From contig CAJJCS010000005.1 of NCBI GenBank assembly GCA_905182755.1, forward strand, positions 62,001 to 126,000: a stretch of 64,000 nucleotides of DNA, read 5' to 3'. Within the stretch, counting starts at the first letter, position 1. Each line of letters begins with the position of its first letter. The position numbers were made by a program, and so were the translations under genes. Below are positions 18,517 through 26,585 of the stretch, one piece after another. This DNA is from Aequorivita sp. HC6-5. Its GTDB lineage: Bacteria > Bacteroidota > Bacteroidia > Flavobacteriales > Flavobacteriaceae. The notes beneath the pieces are model-generated. The model ran no database searches. It was not told where the DNA came from and worked only from the letters and a program-made list of their open reading frames with translations.

Positions 18517-19455
18517 CTATTTATCTATTTTAGAATGCACAACATCTTTAAGATATGCGTTTAAATACTCACTACACTTTTTAGCTCCTTGATTGGTGAG
18601 ATGATCTGCATCTCTTAGGTCTTGTTTTTCAAACAAAGAGTTTGTGCTTAAATCCAAATAAAAAACAGTATCATTTACCCCAGATAGATTAGTAAGAACA
18701 GATTTAATTTTTTCTTTTTTCTCTGTATCAAGCAAATTATAATAGGTAGGATATACTGGCATTTCAAGCAAAACAACAGCCACATCATGCTTTTTACACA
18801 AGGCAATGATTCTTTGCAATCTAGCCGTGTTGCGTTTAAAATCTAGACTGTTATCCTCATGTTTATTAGCAATAACAACAGAGATTGCATCTTTATCTTT
18901 TACAATATTAGATGCGTCCTGCTTGCCGTACCCAAGAGATGTGGCATTTACTATGGTATGGTTTTTATGATATGCTTGGACCAAAGCCATTGACTTATCA
19001 AAACGTTGTATAAGCGCCATACTATAGCGTTGTGGATTCCAAAAAGAAATACTTGGCGCCGTAATTCCCATACCGTGGTAATAAAAATACTTACGCCAAT
19101 TACTCTCCAAGGCATTGTCTTTGGCAGAAAGCGTAAAATAACTAATGTTTATAAACACAGTCTTAAGTGCTGGTAAATTTGCTATGTGTTTTTCTAGGAG
19201 TAATTCATCAGTAAGTAAAGACTGGCTAATATTTGAGAGATTAAACGTAGGGTCTTTAAAATACTCAGGATTTACTCCATAAAAAGCGTGCGAATCTCCC
19301 ATAACAAGCGTTTGGATATCTGCGGCTACTTTTTGTAATTGTTGGTCTTTGTAACTATAGTTATTAGGTACCTGCCGGTAAAAAACTTCAAGGGCAAGCC
19401 ACACCAAAAAAAGTGGGGCTAAAAACAAGGCTATTTTTAAATATAGTGTACGCAT
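18517..19455 (-). CDS. SGNH/GDSH-type membrane-anchored acyltransferase partner
   Basis: This 312-aa protein has one N-terminal membrane anchor (IALFLAPLFLVWLALEVFY). The GDSHAFYGVNPEYF block (near residue 53) and the C-terminal DADHLTNQGAKKCSEYL block match the nucleophile and Asp-His parts of SGNH-fold proteins. Its ATG overlaps the stop of the MBOAT gene by one base. In alginate and D-alanine systems, MBOAT proteins pass acyl groups to an SGNH partner (AlgJ/AlgX, DltD), so this is probably the extracytoplasmic half of an O-acyltransferase. The acceptor polymer is unknown. Confidence 0.75.
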   Translation of the reverse strand: MRTLYLKIALFLAPLFLVWLALEVFYRQVPNNYSYKDQQLQKVAADIQTLVMGDSHAFYGVNPEYFKDPTFNLSNISQSLLTDELLLEKHIANLPALKTVFINISYFTLSAKDNALESNWRKYFYYHGMGITAPSISFWNPQRYSMALIQRFDKSMALVQAYHKNHTIVNATSLGYGKQDASNIVKDKDAISVVIANKHEDNSLDFKRNTARLQRIIALCKKHDVAVVLLEMPVYPTYYNLLDTEKKEKIKSVLTNLSGVNDTVFYLDLSTNSLFEKQDLRDADHLTNQGAKKCSEYLNAYLKDVVHSKIDK

Positions 19456-20873
19456 TAAAATTGAAAATAAATAAAGGGTTGCAAATCACCGGCAAAGTAA
19501 AATATAGCAAAGCATACCAAATAGTATATGCAATACCTAATGGGTCTTGATACATGAGACACATCAAGCACATGTGCCCTATGGCGTTGAAACCACTCGC
19601 AAATCATGTACAGAAAAATAAATACAAGTGCACTTCTAGATACCATTGGCATGGTGAAAAAACTTGATGAAAATATAATATCTATGTAGCCAAAAGCATC
19701 TAATATGGTTGGAGCTCTAAAAAACACCCATGCCAAAACTACCATTGTAAAAGTAGCACCTATATTTAATAATTGACGCCAAATAGCAACTGGTGCACTT
19801 GTTGTATGGGTTTTATATTTCTTATGTAGTACTATCACAGGAATTACAAAAAGAGCATGAATACCACCCCAAAAAACAAAGGTTAAATTAGCGCCATGCC
19901 AAAGGCCACTTACCAAAAAAACAATCACAATATTTAATACCAATCTACCATTAGACACCCTACTTCCTCCAAGTGGTATATAGACATAATCTCTAAACCA
20001 GCTAGAGAGTGAAATATGCCAACGTTTCCAAAATTCTGACATGTTTTGAGACAAATAAGGAAAATTAAAGTTTTTCATCAAATCAAAACCCAGCAAGCGA
20101 GAACTCCCAATAGCAATGTCACTGTAACCAGAAAAATCACCATAAATTTGAAAAGCAAAAAATACAGCGCCAGCAAATAAGGTACTTCCAGATTGTGTTG
20201 GATAAGAATCAAATATTTGATTTGCTAGTAGGGCGCAATTATCTGCAATTACCATTTTTTTAAATAAACCCCCTAGTATAAGCCTTAAACCATCCACCTG
20301 TTTTGAGTACTCAAATTTTCTTTTCTTAGTAAACTGAGGCAACAACCTAGAAGCGCGCTCTATAGGCCCCGCCACTAGTTGAGGAAAAAAGGACACGAAT
20401 GCAAAAAATGCAACAATATTTTTGGAAGGTGTTATTTTTCCTTTGTACAAATCTATGGTGTAACTAAGTGTCTGGAAGGTGTAAAAACTGATTCCTACAG
20501 GCAGTATAATTGAAATGCTAGTAGGTTGCATCTGTGTTCCAAAAAATGAAAACACGCTGGTAAATGTGTCTATAAAGAAATTAAAATACTTGAAAGTAAA
20601 TAAAAGACCCAAGTTAAATAGAACAGAGAAACCTAGTAGGTATTTTTTATATTTTTGTGATAACGGCTTATTAAACTGCAGCCCAATGGTATAATCTACC
20701 AAAGAACTTAAAAATATAAGTCCTAAAAAACGCCAATCCCAACAGGCATAAAAAAAATAGCTTACAAGAACAATAAAGATATTTTGAAGTCTAAGGGAGT
20801 TTTTAAAAACACTCCAGTACAATAGCAGCACTATTGGTAAAAAAACAGCAAAGTCAACGGTGTTAAATAGCAC
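19455..20873 (-). CDS. MBOAT family O-acyltransferase
   Basis: This multi-span membrane enzyme of 472 aa resembles AlgI and PatA. Family motifs are QLVAGPIERASRLLPQF (near residue 165), EFWKRWHISLSSWFRDYVYI and the catalytic His in SGLWHGANLTFVFWGG. It carries an acyl group, probably acetyl from acetyl-CoA, across the membrane to a glycan or lipid. The start codon is GTG at 20873. The SGNH gene follows with a one-base overlap, so the two likely act together. No polysaccharide gene cluster is next to them. Confidence 0.9.
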   Translation of the reverse strand: MLFNTVDFAVFLPIVLLLYWSVFKNSLRLQNIFIVLVSYFFYACWDWRFLGLIFLSSLVDYTIGLQFNKPLSQKYKKYLLGFSVLFNLGLLFTFKYFNFFIDTFTSVFSFFGTQMQPTSISIILPVGISFYTFQTLSYTIDLYKGKITPSKNIVAFFAFVSFFPQLVAGPIERASRLLPQFTKKRKFEYSKQVDGLRLILGGLFKKMVIADNCALLANQIFDSYPTQSGSTLFAGAVFFAFQIYGDFSGYSDIAIGSSRLLGFDLMKNFNFPYLSQNMSEFWKRWHISLSSWFRDYVYIPLGGSRVSNGRLVLNIVIVFLVSGLWHGANLTFVFWGGIHALFVIPVIVLHKKYKTHTTSAPVAIWRQLLNIGATFTMVVLAWVFFRAPTILDAFGYIDIIFSSSFFTMPMVSRSALVFIFLYMICEWFQRHRAHVLDVSHVSRPIRYCIYYLVCFAIFYFAGDLQPFIYFQF

Positions 20874-20898
20874 AGCAAATGTTTAAAAACGATACTAT

Positions 20899-20927
20899 CA
20901 AATATATTATATATTAGCCTAACAAAA
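20899..20927 (-). promoter_or_regulatory. Predicted promoter of the MBOAT-SGNH pair
   Basis: The minus strand has TATATTTG at 20899-20906, matching TAnnTTTG, with a TTTTTG 16 bases upstream (923-925 being the core TTG). The spacing is one base short of the usual range. Confidence 0.4.
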
Positions 20928-20984
20928 ACACCTTATCAGTAAAGAAAAAATGCTGTACTTTTAAACAAATAAAATACCAACATC

Positions 20985-21455
20985 ATGAAAACGTCAACCT
21001 TTGGCCTGTTGCTACTATTAGTTAGTCTCTCTTGTGGAGCGCAAAATAACCTCTCCTCTATTACACAGAAAAATGGAATGATTGGCATAGGCACCAACGC
21101 TCCAGACCAAAAACTTACGGTTAAAGGAAAAATTCACACCCAAGAAGTATTGGTTGATCTCAACGGAGCAGTTGCCCCAGATTATGTGTTTGAAAGGTAT
21201 TACAAGGGATACTCTGCCCTAAAGGGTGACTACCGTATGCTTGATTTAAAAAGCCTTGAGGCGTTTTTAAAAGAGAACCATCACTTGCCAGAGATCCCAA
21301 GTGCCCAAAAATTAAAAGAAGATGGTCTTGAACTAAAAAAAATGAATTTGCTATTACTTCAAAAAATTGAGGAACTTACCCTCTACACCCTGCAGCAGCA
21401 AAAACAGCTTGATGCATTGCAAGGTCAAGTCCAACTTTTAACCAAACAAGAGTAA
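20985..21455 (+). CDS. Tail-fibre-like secreted protein with C-terminal coiled coil
   Basis: This 156-aa protein has a signal peptide (MKTSTFGLLLLLVSLSCGAQ), then the repeat-type motif MIGIGTNAPDQKLTVKGKIH, as in Bacteroidota proteins described as tail-fibre or cell-wall-anchor-like. Residues about 60-110 (FLKENHHLPEIPSAQKLKED) are the conserved segment before a C-terminal coiled coil (LLLLQKIEELTLYTLQQQKQ). Related domains end S74-type chaperones, but I see no catalytic Ser-Lys pair. Its stop overlaps the subtilisin ATG (TAATG), so the two are co-translated. The partner role is inferred. Confidence 0.75.
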   Translation: MKTSTFGLLLLLVSLSCGAQNNLSSITQKNGMIGIGTNAPDQKLTVKGKIHTQEVLVDLNGAVAPDYVFERYYKGYSALKGDYRMLDLKSLEAFLKENHHLPEIPSAQKLKEDGLELKKMNLLLLQKIEELTLYTLQQQKQLDALQGQVQLLTKQE

Positions 21456-23122
21456 TGAAACCCATTGCAATCATCTTATTGCTTTCATGCTTTTGGCTGG
21501 GCTGGTCTCAACAAAACTCAGAAGATACTGAGCGCCTGTATTTTCATGTAAATATCTCTAATGCGCAGACCCTAATAATCACTGAAAAAAAAGACAATAC
21601 CATTGCTGTATTAAGCATGGCTAGTGATAGGGAAACCCAAATTTATGCAAGCCACAAGGTATTTCGGTTTAAAAAAGCATACCCAAATACCAAACGCGAT
21701 CTGTTAAAAACAGTGTATACCATAAGTACAGACAATCCAGAATTACTAGGATCACTTCAATATAATTTTCCAGACAAATACACCCGTGTTGGTCAATTCT
21801 TTACCACAGAAAATGCCTACTATCCTAATGATTATGGTACCACAAGCCCCGTTGAAAACCTTGGAGCTCCCTACCCTGCCTATGATCTTGACATGATTAT
21901 GGCACCAGAGGCTTGGGGTATAACCCGCGGAAACAGCCAAGTAATTGTGGGTATTTCAGACGCTAAAATAGATTCTTTAGATCCAGATTTTAAAGGCCGC
22001 ATACGCAATTACCTAAAATACTCCAATGCAACTAAAGGCCTTAAATGCGCGCATGGATCTAGTGTTGCTGCCATTGCTGTTGCCACCATGGATAATGGCT
22101 ATGGTAGGGCTGGTATTTGCTCCAATTGTGATGTTATAGCCAATGGCTATGGAAATTTTAACGACATCGAGCAGCTTGTTGCTGCTGGCGCCAAAGTGAT
22201 TAATGCCAGTTGGGCAAAATGCACTATGGGTGGGAAATACAAAGAAAACATTCAAGAACGCATTAAAGAAATGTATGATGATGGCATTATAATCGTGGCT
22301 GGTGCTGGAAACGGAACAGACTGCAATAAAGATGGCAAAAAACTGGGAGACTCGCTCTATCCTGCATCCTTTGAAAGAGTAATTTCTGTATCTGGGGTGT
22401 ACACCATAAACAGAGAAACAACAGATCAAGTATTTGAACATGAAGGAAGAAACTTAACCAAACAAGTAAAAGACAGAAGAGCTGGTTATTTTTATGTTTC
22501 AGACCAAGGCACCCTTACCCCTACAGAAATTGAAAAAGGAGTACAAATGAACAAGGCTGTAGATTTGGTAGCCCCAAGGGAGGGCTATTTATTAGGCCAT
22601 GATATTTGCGGAGAGAAAACCCTCTACGGCGGCGCTTCTTCAAGTGCTGCTCCTGTTGTAACTGGTATAATTGGCCTAATGTGGTCTGTAAATTACTGTT
22701 TGAGTTCTTATGAGGTAGAAAGTATTTTAAAGCTATCTTCAAAAGGGGTTGAAAACCTCACAGGTAATGAGCCTTACAAAGGCCTAATGGGCGCTGGAAG
22801 AGTGAACGCCTACCGCGCTGTTAAGATGTCTGAGCAGATGAAAGACCCTTTGGCTATTGTTGGTATAAGTAACCGAGATTTTTACAGATTTGATTTCACC
22901 CTCTCTAGTGCACAAAATAGTATAGAAATTAAAAACCAAACCTTTAGAGAAGATGCCACGGTAGATTTTAAAGCAAAAAATCAAATAATTTTAAAGCCAG
23001 GAACCCATTTAAAACCAAATACAAATGGTTTTATAAAACTAGCTATTGATCCAAACATTAGCCCGAAGCAGTGCAGCCCATCTCCCATTAAAAAGTATGC
23101 ATCTTATAAAGAAGATAACTAA
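21455..23122 (+). CDS. Subtilisin-like S8 serine peptidase
   Basis: This exported peptidase of 555 aa has a signal peptide (MKPIAIILLLSCFWLGWSQ). The catalytic residues are D169 (GISDAKID), H200 (HGSSVAAIA) and S396 (GASSSAAP, a variant of GTSMAAP), with N286 (GAGNGTD) as the oxyanion residue. The C-terminus (about 470-545) is not a T9SS domain. It resembles the coat-hanger stack linked to Bacteroidota surface proteins (NQIILKPGTHLKPNTNG). It is coupled to the tail-fibre-like gene upstream by a TAATG overlap. The natural target is unknown. Confidence 0.88.
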   Translation: MKPIAIILLLSCFWLGWSQQNSEDTERLYFHVNISNAQTLIITEKKDNTIAVLSMASDRETQIYASHKVFRFKKAYPNTKRDLLKTVYTISTDNPELLGSLQYNFPDKYTRVGQFFTTENAYYPNDYGTTSPVENLGAPYPAYDLDMIMAPEAWGITRGNSQVIVGISDAKIDSLDPDFKGRIRNYLKYSNATKGLKCAHGSSVAAIAVATMDNGYGRAGICSNCDVIANGYGNFNDIEQLVAAGAKVINASWAKCTMGGKYKENIQERIKEMYDDGIIIVAGAGNGTDCNKDGKKLGDSLYPASFERVISVSGVYTINRETTDQVFEHEGRNLTKQVKDRRAGYFYVSDQGTLTPTEIEKGVQMNKAVDLVAPREGYLLGHDICGEKTLYGGASSSAAPVVTGIIGLMWSVNYCLSSYEVESILKLSSKGVENLTGNEPYKGLMGAGRVNAYRAVKMSEQMKDPLAIVGISNRDFYRFDFTLSSAQNSIEIKNQTFREDATVDFKAKNQIILKPGTHLKPNTNGFIKLAIDPNISPKQCSPSPIKKYASYKEDN

Positions 23123-23157
23123 CACTTTCTATTATATTTGTTAAAAAATACTAGTAC

Positions 23158-23841
23158 ATGTCTCAAGCAGTTTTAGAACTTATAAATGCCTCCATTTTTC
23201 AAAAAGAAAATTTAATTCTTGATAATGTGTCTATACGCATAGAAAAAGGGGAGTTTGTATACCTTATTGGTAAAACTGGAACCGGTAAAAGTAGTTTTAT
23301 GAAAACCCTCTACGGTGATTTACCTTTAAGCAAAGGAGATGGTACTATTGTAGGGTATGATTTGGGCACTTTAAAAGAAAATGACATTCCGTTTTTAAGA
23401 AGAAAACTCGGGGTGGTATTTCAAGATTTTAAATTACTAAATGACCGCACCGTTAAAGACAACTTACTTTTTGTGTTAACAGCCACAGGTTGGAAAGACA
23501 AGAAAGAAATGGATCTTAAAATTGATCAGGTGTTGGATAAAGTTGGTATGAAATCCAAAAACTTAAAATATCCCTATGAGTTATCTGGCGGAGAGCAGCA
23601 GCGCATTGCCATTGCAAGAGCCTTGTTAAACGACCCAGAACTTATACTAGCAGATGAGCCTACAGGTAATCTAGATCCGCAAACTAGTGTTGAAGTTATG
23701 GAGGTGTTGCAAGAGATTAATAATAATGGCAATACCATTTTAATGGCTACACATGATTATGCCCTGCTATTAAAATACCCATCAAAGACCTTAAAGTGTG
23801 ACCAAGGACAATTATTTGAAGTAGTACAAAAAACGGTGTAG
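23158..23841 (+). CDS. ftsE: FtsE-like cell-division ABC ATPase
   Basis: This ATP-binding protein of 227 aa has the Walker A GKTGTGKSS, the Q-loop VVFQDFKLL, the signature LSGGEQQR and the Walker B LILADEPTGNLD. The closest family is FtsE, which with FtsX regulates peptidoglycan hydrolases at the septum. FtsX is not adjacent; in this phylum it is often elsewhere. It lies 36 bases after the subtilisin gene and converges on mltG with seven bases between the stops. Confidence 0.88.
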   Translation: MSQAVLELINASIFQKENLILDNVSIRIEKGEFVYLIGKTGTGKSSFMKTLYGDLPLSKGDGTIVGYDLGTLKENDIPFLRRKLGVVFQDFKLLNDRTVKDNLLFVLTATGWKDKKEMDLKIDQVLDKVGMKSKNLKYPYELSGGEQQRIAIARALLNDPELILADEPTGNLDPQTSVEVMEVLQEINNNGNTILMATHDYALLLKYPSKTLKCDQGQLFEVVQKTV

Positions 23842-23848
23842 CACAAAA

Positions 23849-24892
23849 CTACCTTTTTACTCCTTGCTTGTTAATCCAGTTAACATACTGTTTTTTATTT
23901 CGGTTATGGGCAGATAGTGTTTTAGCAAATTTGTGATATCCAAAATTCTCAACATCTGCAACCATAAAATAAAACCCGTGTTTTTTATAGTTTAACACCC
24001 CATCTATTGCAGAAACATCTGGCATGGTAATAGGCCCGGGTGGTACTCCAGAATATCTATAGGTATTGTAAGGTGAAGCAATTTTAAGATCTTTAAACAA
24101 GACACGTTTTATTACTTGCTTAAAATTATTTTCAGTCTTCTTTTTGGCAAAAATCACCGTAGGATCTGCCTGTAACAACATACCCTTTTTTAATCTATTG
24201 AGATACAAGCCAGCTACCATAGGCCTCTCCTGTATCATAGCCGTTTCTTTTTGTACAATAGCCGCCAATGCCATTACTTGATCTTTTGAGAGAGAGATTG
24301 CTTTGGCTTTGGCTACTCTAGAGGTATTCCAAAAGGCATTGTACTCTTTAAGCATCTTCTGGCAAAATGATTTAGGGCTTGTATTCCAATATACCTCATA
24401 GCTATTGGCAATGTACATGCCAAGAGCAGTATCTTGAGTAAAGCCAGATGCTTTTAAAAAATCTACATCCAACATGGCATTTAGTAAAGAGGCACTATCT
24501 AACTCTATTTGTTTGGCTAGATGTCCAGCAAGATTCTCTAGTCTTTCTTGGTTGTTAAATTTTATAGTAACAGGAATATTTCCAGATCTAATACTATTTA
24601 TTATTTCGTTGTTGTTACTCCCTTTTTTAATGATGAAATGCCCTGCTTTGATGTTTGAACTATATCCTTTTCTTTGGGCAACAGTAACAAAAGTGTTCAT
24701 GTCTTTTAGCAGCGGGCTCAATTCTTCTTGTACCATTTTAAATGTGGCACCTGTAGGTATAAAAACATGTGCCTGCGGGTTATTAAACCCTGTATTGGGA
24801 GTAAATATATTTTGGTATACATAGTAAGAAAAACCTGCCATCCCAACTAGGCCTAGTAAAACTACTGTCAATAAAATTTTCTTTAAATACAT
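23849..24892 (-). CDS. mltG: Endolytic transglycosylase MltG
   Basis: This membrane-anchored enzyme cuts growing glycan strands to end peptidoglycan polymerisation. It has 347 aa with an N-terminal helix (ILLTVVLLGLVGMAGFSYYV), a LysM-like part and the YceG catalytic domain with the Glu in AAIVQKETAMIQERPMVAGL. YNTYRYSGVPPGPI is also characteristic. It is the last gene of the dapF-GNAT-mltG cluster, after a 19-base gap. Confidence 0.93.
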   Translation of the reverse strand: MYLKKILLTVVLLGLVGMAGFSYYVYQNIFTPNTGFNNPQAHVFIPTGATFKMVQEELSPLLKDMNTFVTVAQRKGYSSNIKAGHFIIKKGSNNNEIINSIRSGNIPVTIKFNNQERLENLAGHLAKQIELDSASLLNAMLDVDFLKASGFTQDTALGMYIANSYEVYWNTSPKSFCQKMLKEYNAFWNTSRVAKAKAISLSKDQVMALAAIVQKETAMIQERPMVAGLYLNRLKKGMLLQADPTVIFAKKKTENNFKQVIKRVLFKDLKIASPYNTYRYSGVPPGPITMPDVSAIDGVLNYKKHGFYFMVADVENFGYHKFAKTLSAHNRNKKQYVNWINKQGVKR

Positions 24893-24911
24893 GGGGCTTA
24901 CTATTTTTAAT

Positions 24912-25442
24912 CTAATTATCTGCTACTATATATTGATACAAGAATTGATCTTGATAGGTTCCTTGGTGATAAGTCCAGTCTTTTTTAACACCTGTTTTTA
25001 AAAATCCTGCCTTTTCAAACAAGGAGATACTCTCTTTGTTTTGCTCAGATATGTTTGCGAAAATTTGATGTACTTGCAAATGCTCTTTAGCATACTGGCA
25101 AATTAAATTCAAACTTTCTGTGGCAAAGCCTTTTGCTCGATGGGCAGCATCAAAAATAACAAGCCCCACACCTACCCTGTGATGCTGAGGGTTAAAATCA
25201 AACAGGTCTATACAACCCAAAGGCTGTTTTGTTTGTGAGTGTTCTATCATTAAACGCAACTGCTTTACATCAAAAATATCACGGTGGCTATTTTCTAGAT
25301 AACGGGTTAGCACATATTTAGAAAATGGAGTAATGGTTTCGCTAACCTTCCAAAGATTGGTGTCATTCTCTAAGGCATACAAAAAATCTAAATCTGTAGG
25401 CTCTAAGGCGCGAAGGTGTATGTTTTTTTCTTGTAAGATCAT
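24912..25442 (-). CDS. GNAT family N-acetyltransferase
   Basis: This 176-aa protein from the ATG at 25442 begins MILQEKNIHLRALEPTDLDF. I prefer this start because ATGA overlaps the dapF stop by four bases. Acetyl-CoA-binding features are VGVGLVIFDAAHRAKGFATE (motif A with RxKG) and the C-terminal GFLKTGVKKDWTYHQGTYQD. It resembles RimJ/RimL-type enzymes that acetylate protein N-termini or small amines. The target is not known. It lies between dapF and mltG. Confidence 0.88.
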   Translation of the reverse strand: MILQEKNIHLRALEPTDLDFLYALENDTNLWKVSETITPFSKYVLTRYLENSHRDIFDVKQLRLMIEHSQTKQPLGCIDLFDFNPQHHRVGVGLVIFDAAHRAKGFATESLNLICQYAKEHLQVHQIFANISEQNKESISLFEKAGFLKTGVKKDWTYHQGTYQDQFLYQYIVADN

Positions 25443-26215
25443 AATTCCCAAATACCTTTATATACCTGTGTGGCTGGTCCACTTAAAACAATGTTAGCAT
25501 AGGTGTTCTCTTTTTTAACAAAAGAAACAGACAAATCTCCTCCCGGTGTGTTTAAATATACTTTTGAGCTGGTAGTTTGTTTCGTGTTAAACATCGCCAG
25601 AGCAACAGCTGTTACACCAGTGCCACAAGAGAGGGTTTCATCTTCTACACCACGCTCATAGGTTCTTACACAGAAGGTGTCTTCAGAAATTTTAGAAACA
25701 AAATTTATATTGGCCCCAGTAGCGCCGTAGCGGTTATTTCTTATAGCACGTCCTTTGTCAACAACGTTTATATCCTCTAGGTTAGTGACCATTTCTACAT
25801 GATGGGGAGAACCTGTATTTAAAAAGCTATGCTCTTTATGAATTTCAATGTGAGTTACATCTATCATATGTAGTGCTACATTGTCATCTTTTATAGCTGC
25901 ACGGTGCACTCCGTCAATGGCCATAAACGCTGTTTGGGTATCTATCACTCCCAAAAAAGCAGCAAAATGTACTATACACCTACCACCATTGCCACACATT
26001 GAGCTTTGATTTCCATCTGCATTATAATAAATCATAGAAAAATCTTGAGAAGGATGCTGCTCTAAAACAATGAGTCCATCTGCCCCTACTCCAAACTTTC
26101 TGTCACAAAACTGGGCTACTAAAGTAGTATCGTTTATAGGGAACTTTTGTTGCCGGTTATCAATCAATACAAAATCGTTACCTGTCCCTTGATATTTATA
26201 AAATGGAATTTGCAT
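25439..26215 (-). CDS. dapF: Diaminopimelate epimerase
   Basis: This enzyme interconverts LL- and meso-diaminopimelate for lysine and peptidoglycan synthesis. It has 258 aa from the ATG at 26215, starting MQIPFYKYQGTGNDFVLIDN. The two active cysteines are in SMCGNGGRCIVHFA and ETLSCGTGVTAVALA. The in-frame GTG two codons upstream is less likely. It heads an operon with the GNAT and mltG genes. Confidence 0.95.
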   Translation of the reverse strand: MQIPFYKYQGTGNDFVLIDNRQQKFPINDTTLVAQFCDRKFGVGADGLIVLEQHPSQDFSMIYYNADGNQSSMCGNGGRCIVHFAAFLGVIDTQTAFMAIDGVHRAAIKDDNVALHMIDVTHIEIHKEHSFLNTGSPHHVEMVTNLEDINVVDKGRAIRNNRYGATGANINFVSKISEDTFCVRTYERGVEDETLSCGTGVTAVALAMFNTKQTTSSKVYLNTPGGDLSVSFVKKENTYANIVLSGPATQVYKGIWEL

Positions 26216-26253
26216 ACTCACAAAGGTATGAAATACTGATATGTTAAGGAATA

Positions 26254-26358
26254 TTAATTTTTGAAATACACTATAAAATTATTTTCGATGGCTCTTATTG
26301 CAGGAGCAGTATCTGTTTGAGGATACAAAATACTTGAATCAAAAACAGACGCAATACC
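26254..26358 (-). other. Possible coding remnant upstream of dapF
   Basis: A stop-free minus-strand stretch of 34 codons reads GIASVFDSSILYPQTDTAPA and then IRAIENNFIVYFKN before TAA. The composition looks protein-like, but it is cut by a stop upstream and has no start. It could be a decayed gene end or chance. Confidence 0.25.
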
Positions 26359-26523
26359 TCACAACCCATAAAGATGACCTTCAATAATAAAAAAGCAGAG
26401 ACATTGTAGTTATATTTTTAGATAAAAAACAACAATCGCGTTTTTAGATCATACCATATAATAAGCAACTACTTAGTAACTATATTTTTACATTGTTTTA
26501 TACTCAAAACCCAAGAAAATAAT

Positions 26524-26531
26524 TACTTTTG
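26524..26531 (+). promoter_or_regulatory. -7 box before GAPDH
   Basis: TACTTTTG matches TAnnTTTG, 54 bases before the ATG. The nearest TTG upstream is 28 bases away, longer than the usual 17-23. Confidence 0.35.
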
Positions 26532-26585
26532 CGCAAGATTTAAACAACCGTTTTTGTTTTACAAAAACACCTAAAACCACCACCT

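Larger units (their letters stand above)
26216..26585. other. 370-bp intergenic region between dapF and GAPDH
   Basis: This is a divergent spacer. It holds a -7-like TACTTTTG at 26524-26531 before GAPDH, without a TTG at the right distance, and a possible short coding remnant on the minus strand at 26254-26358. I see no RNA structure or repeat otherwise. Confidence 0.5.

Noticed and set aside
22013-22441. 142-codon open frame opposite the subtilisin
   Set aside because: It lies wholly in the opposite strand of a clear S8 peptidase with catalytic residues.
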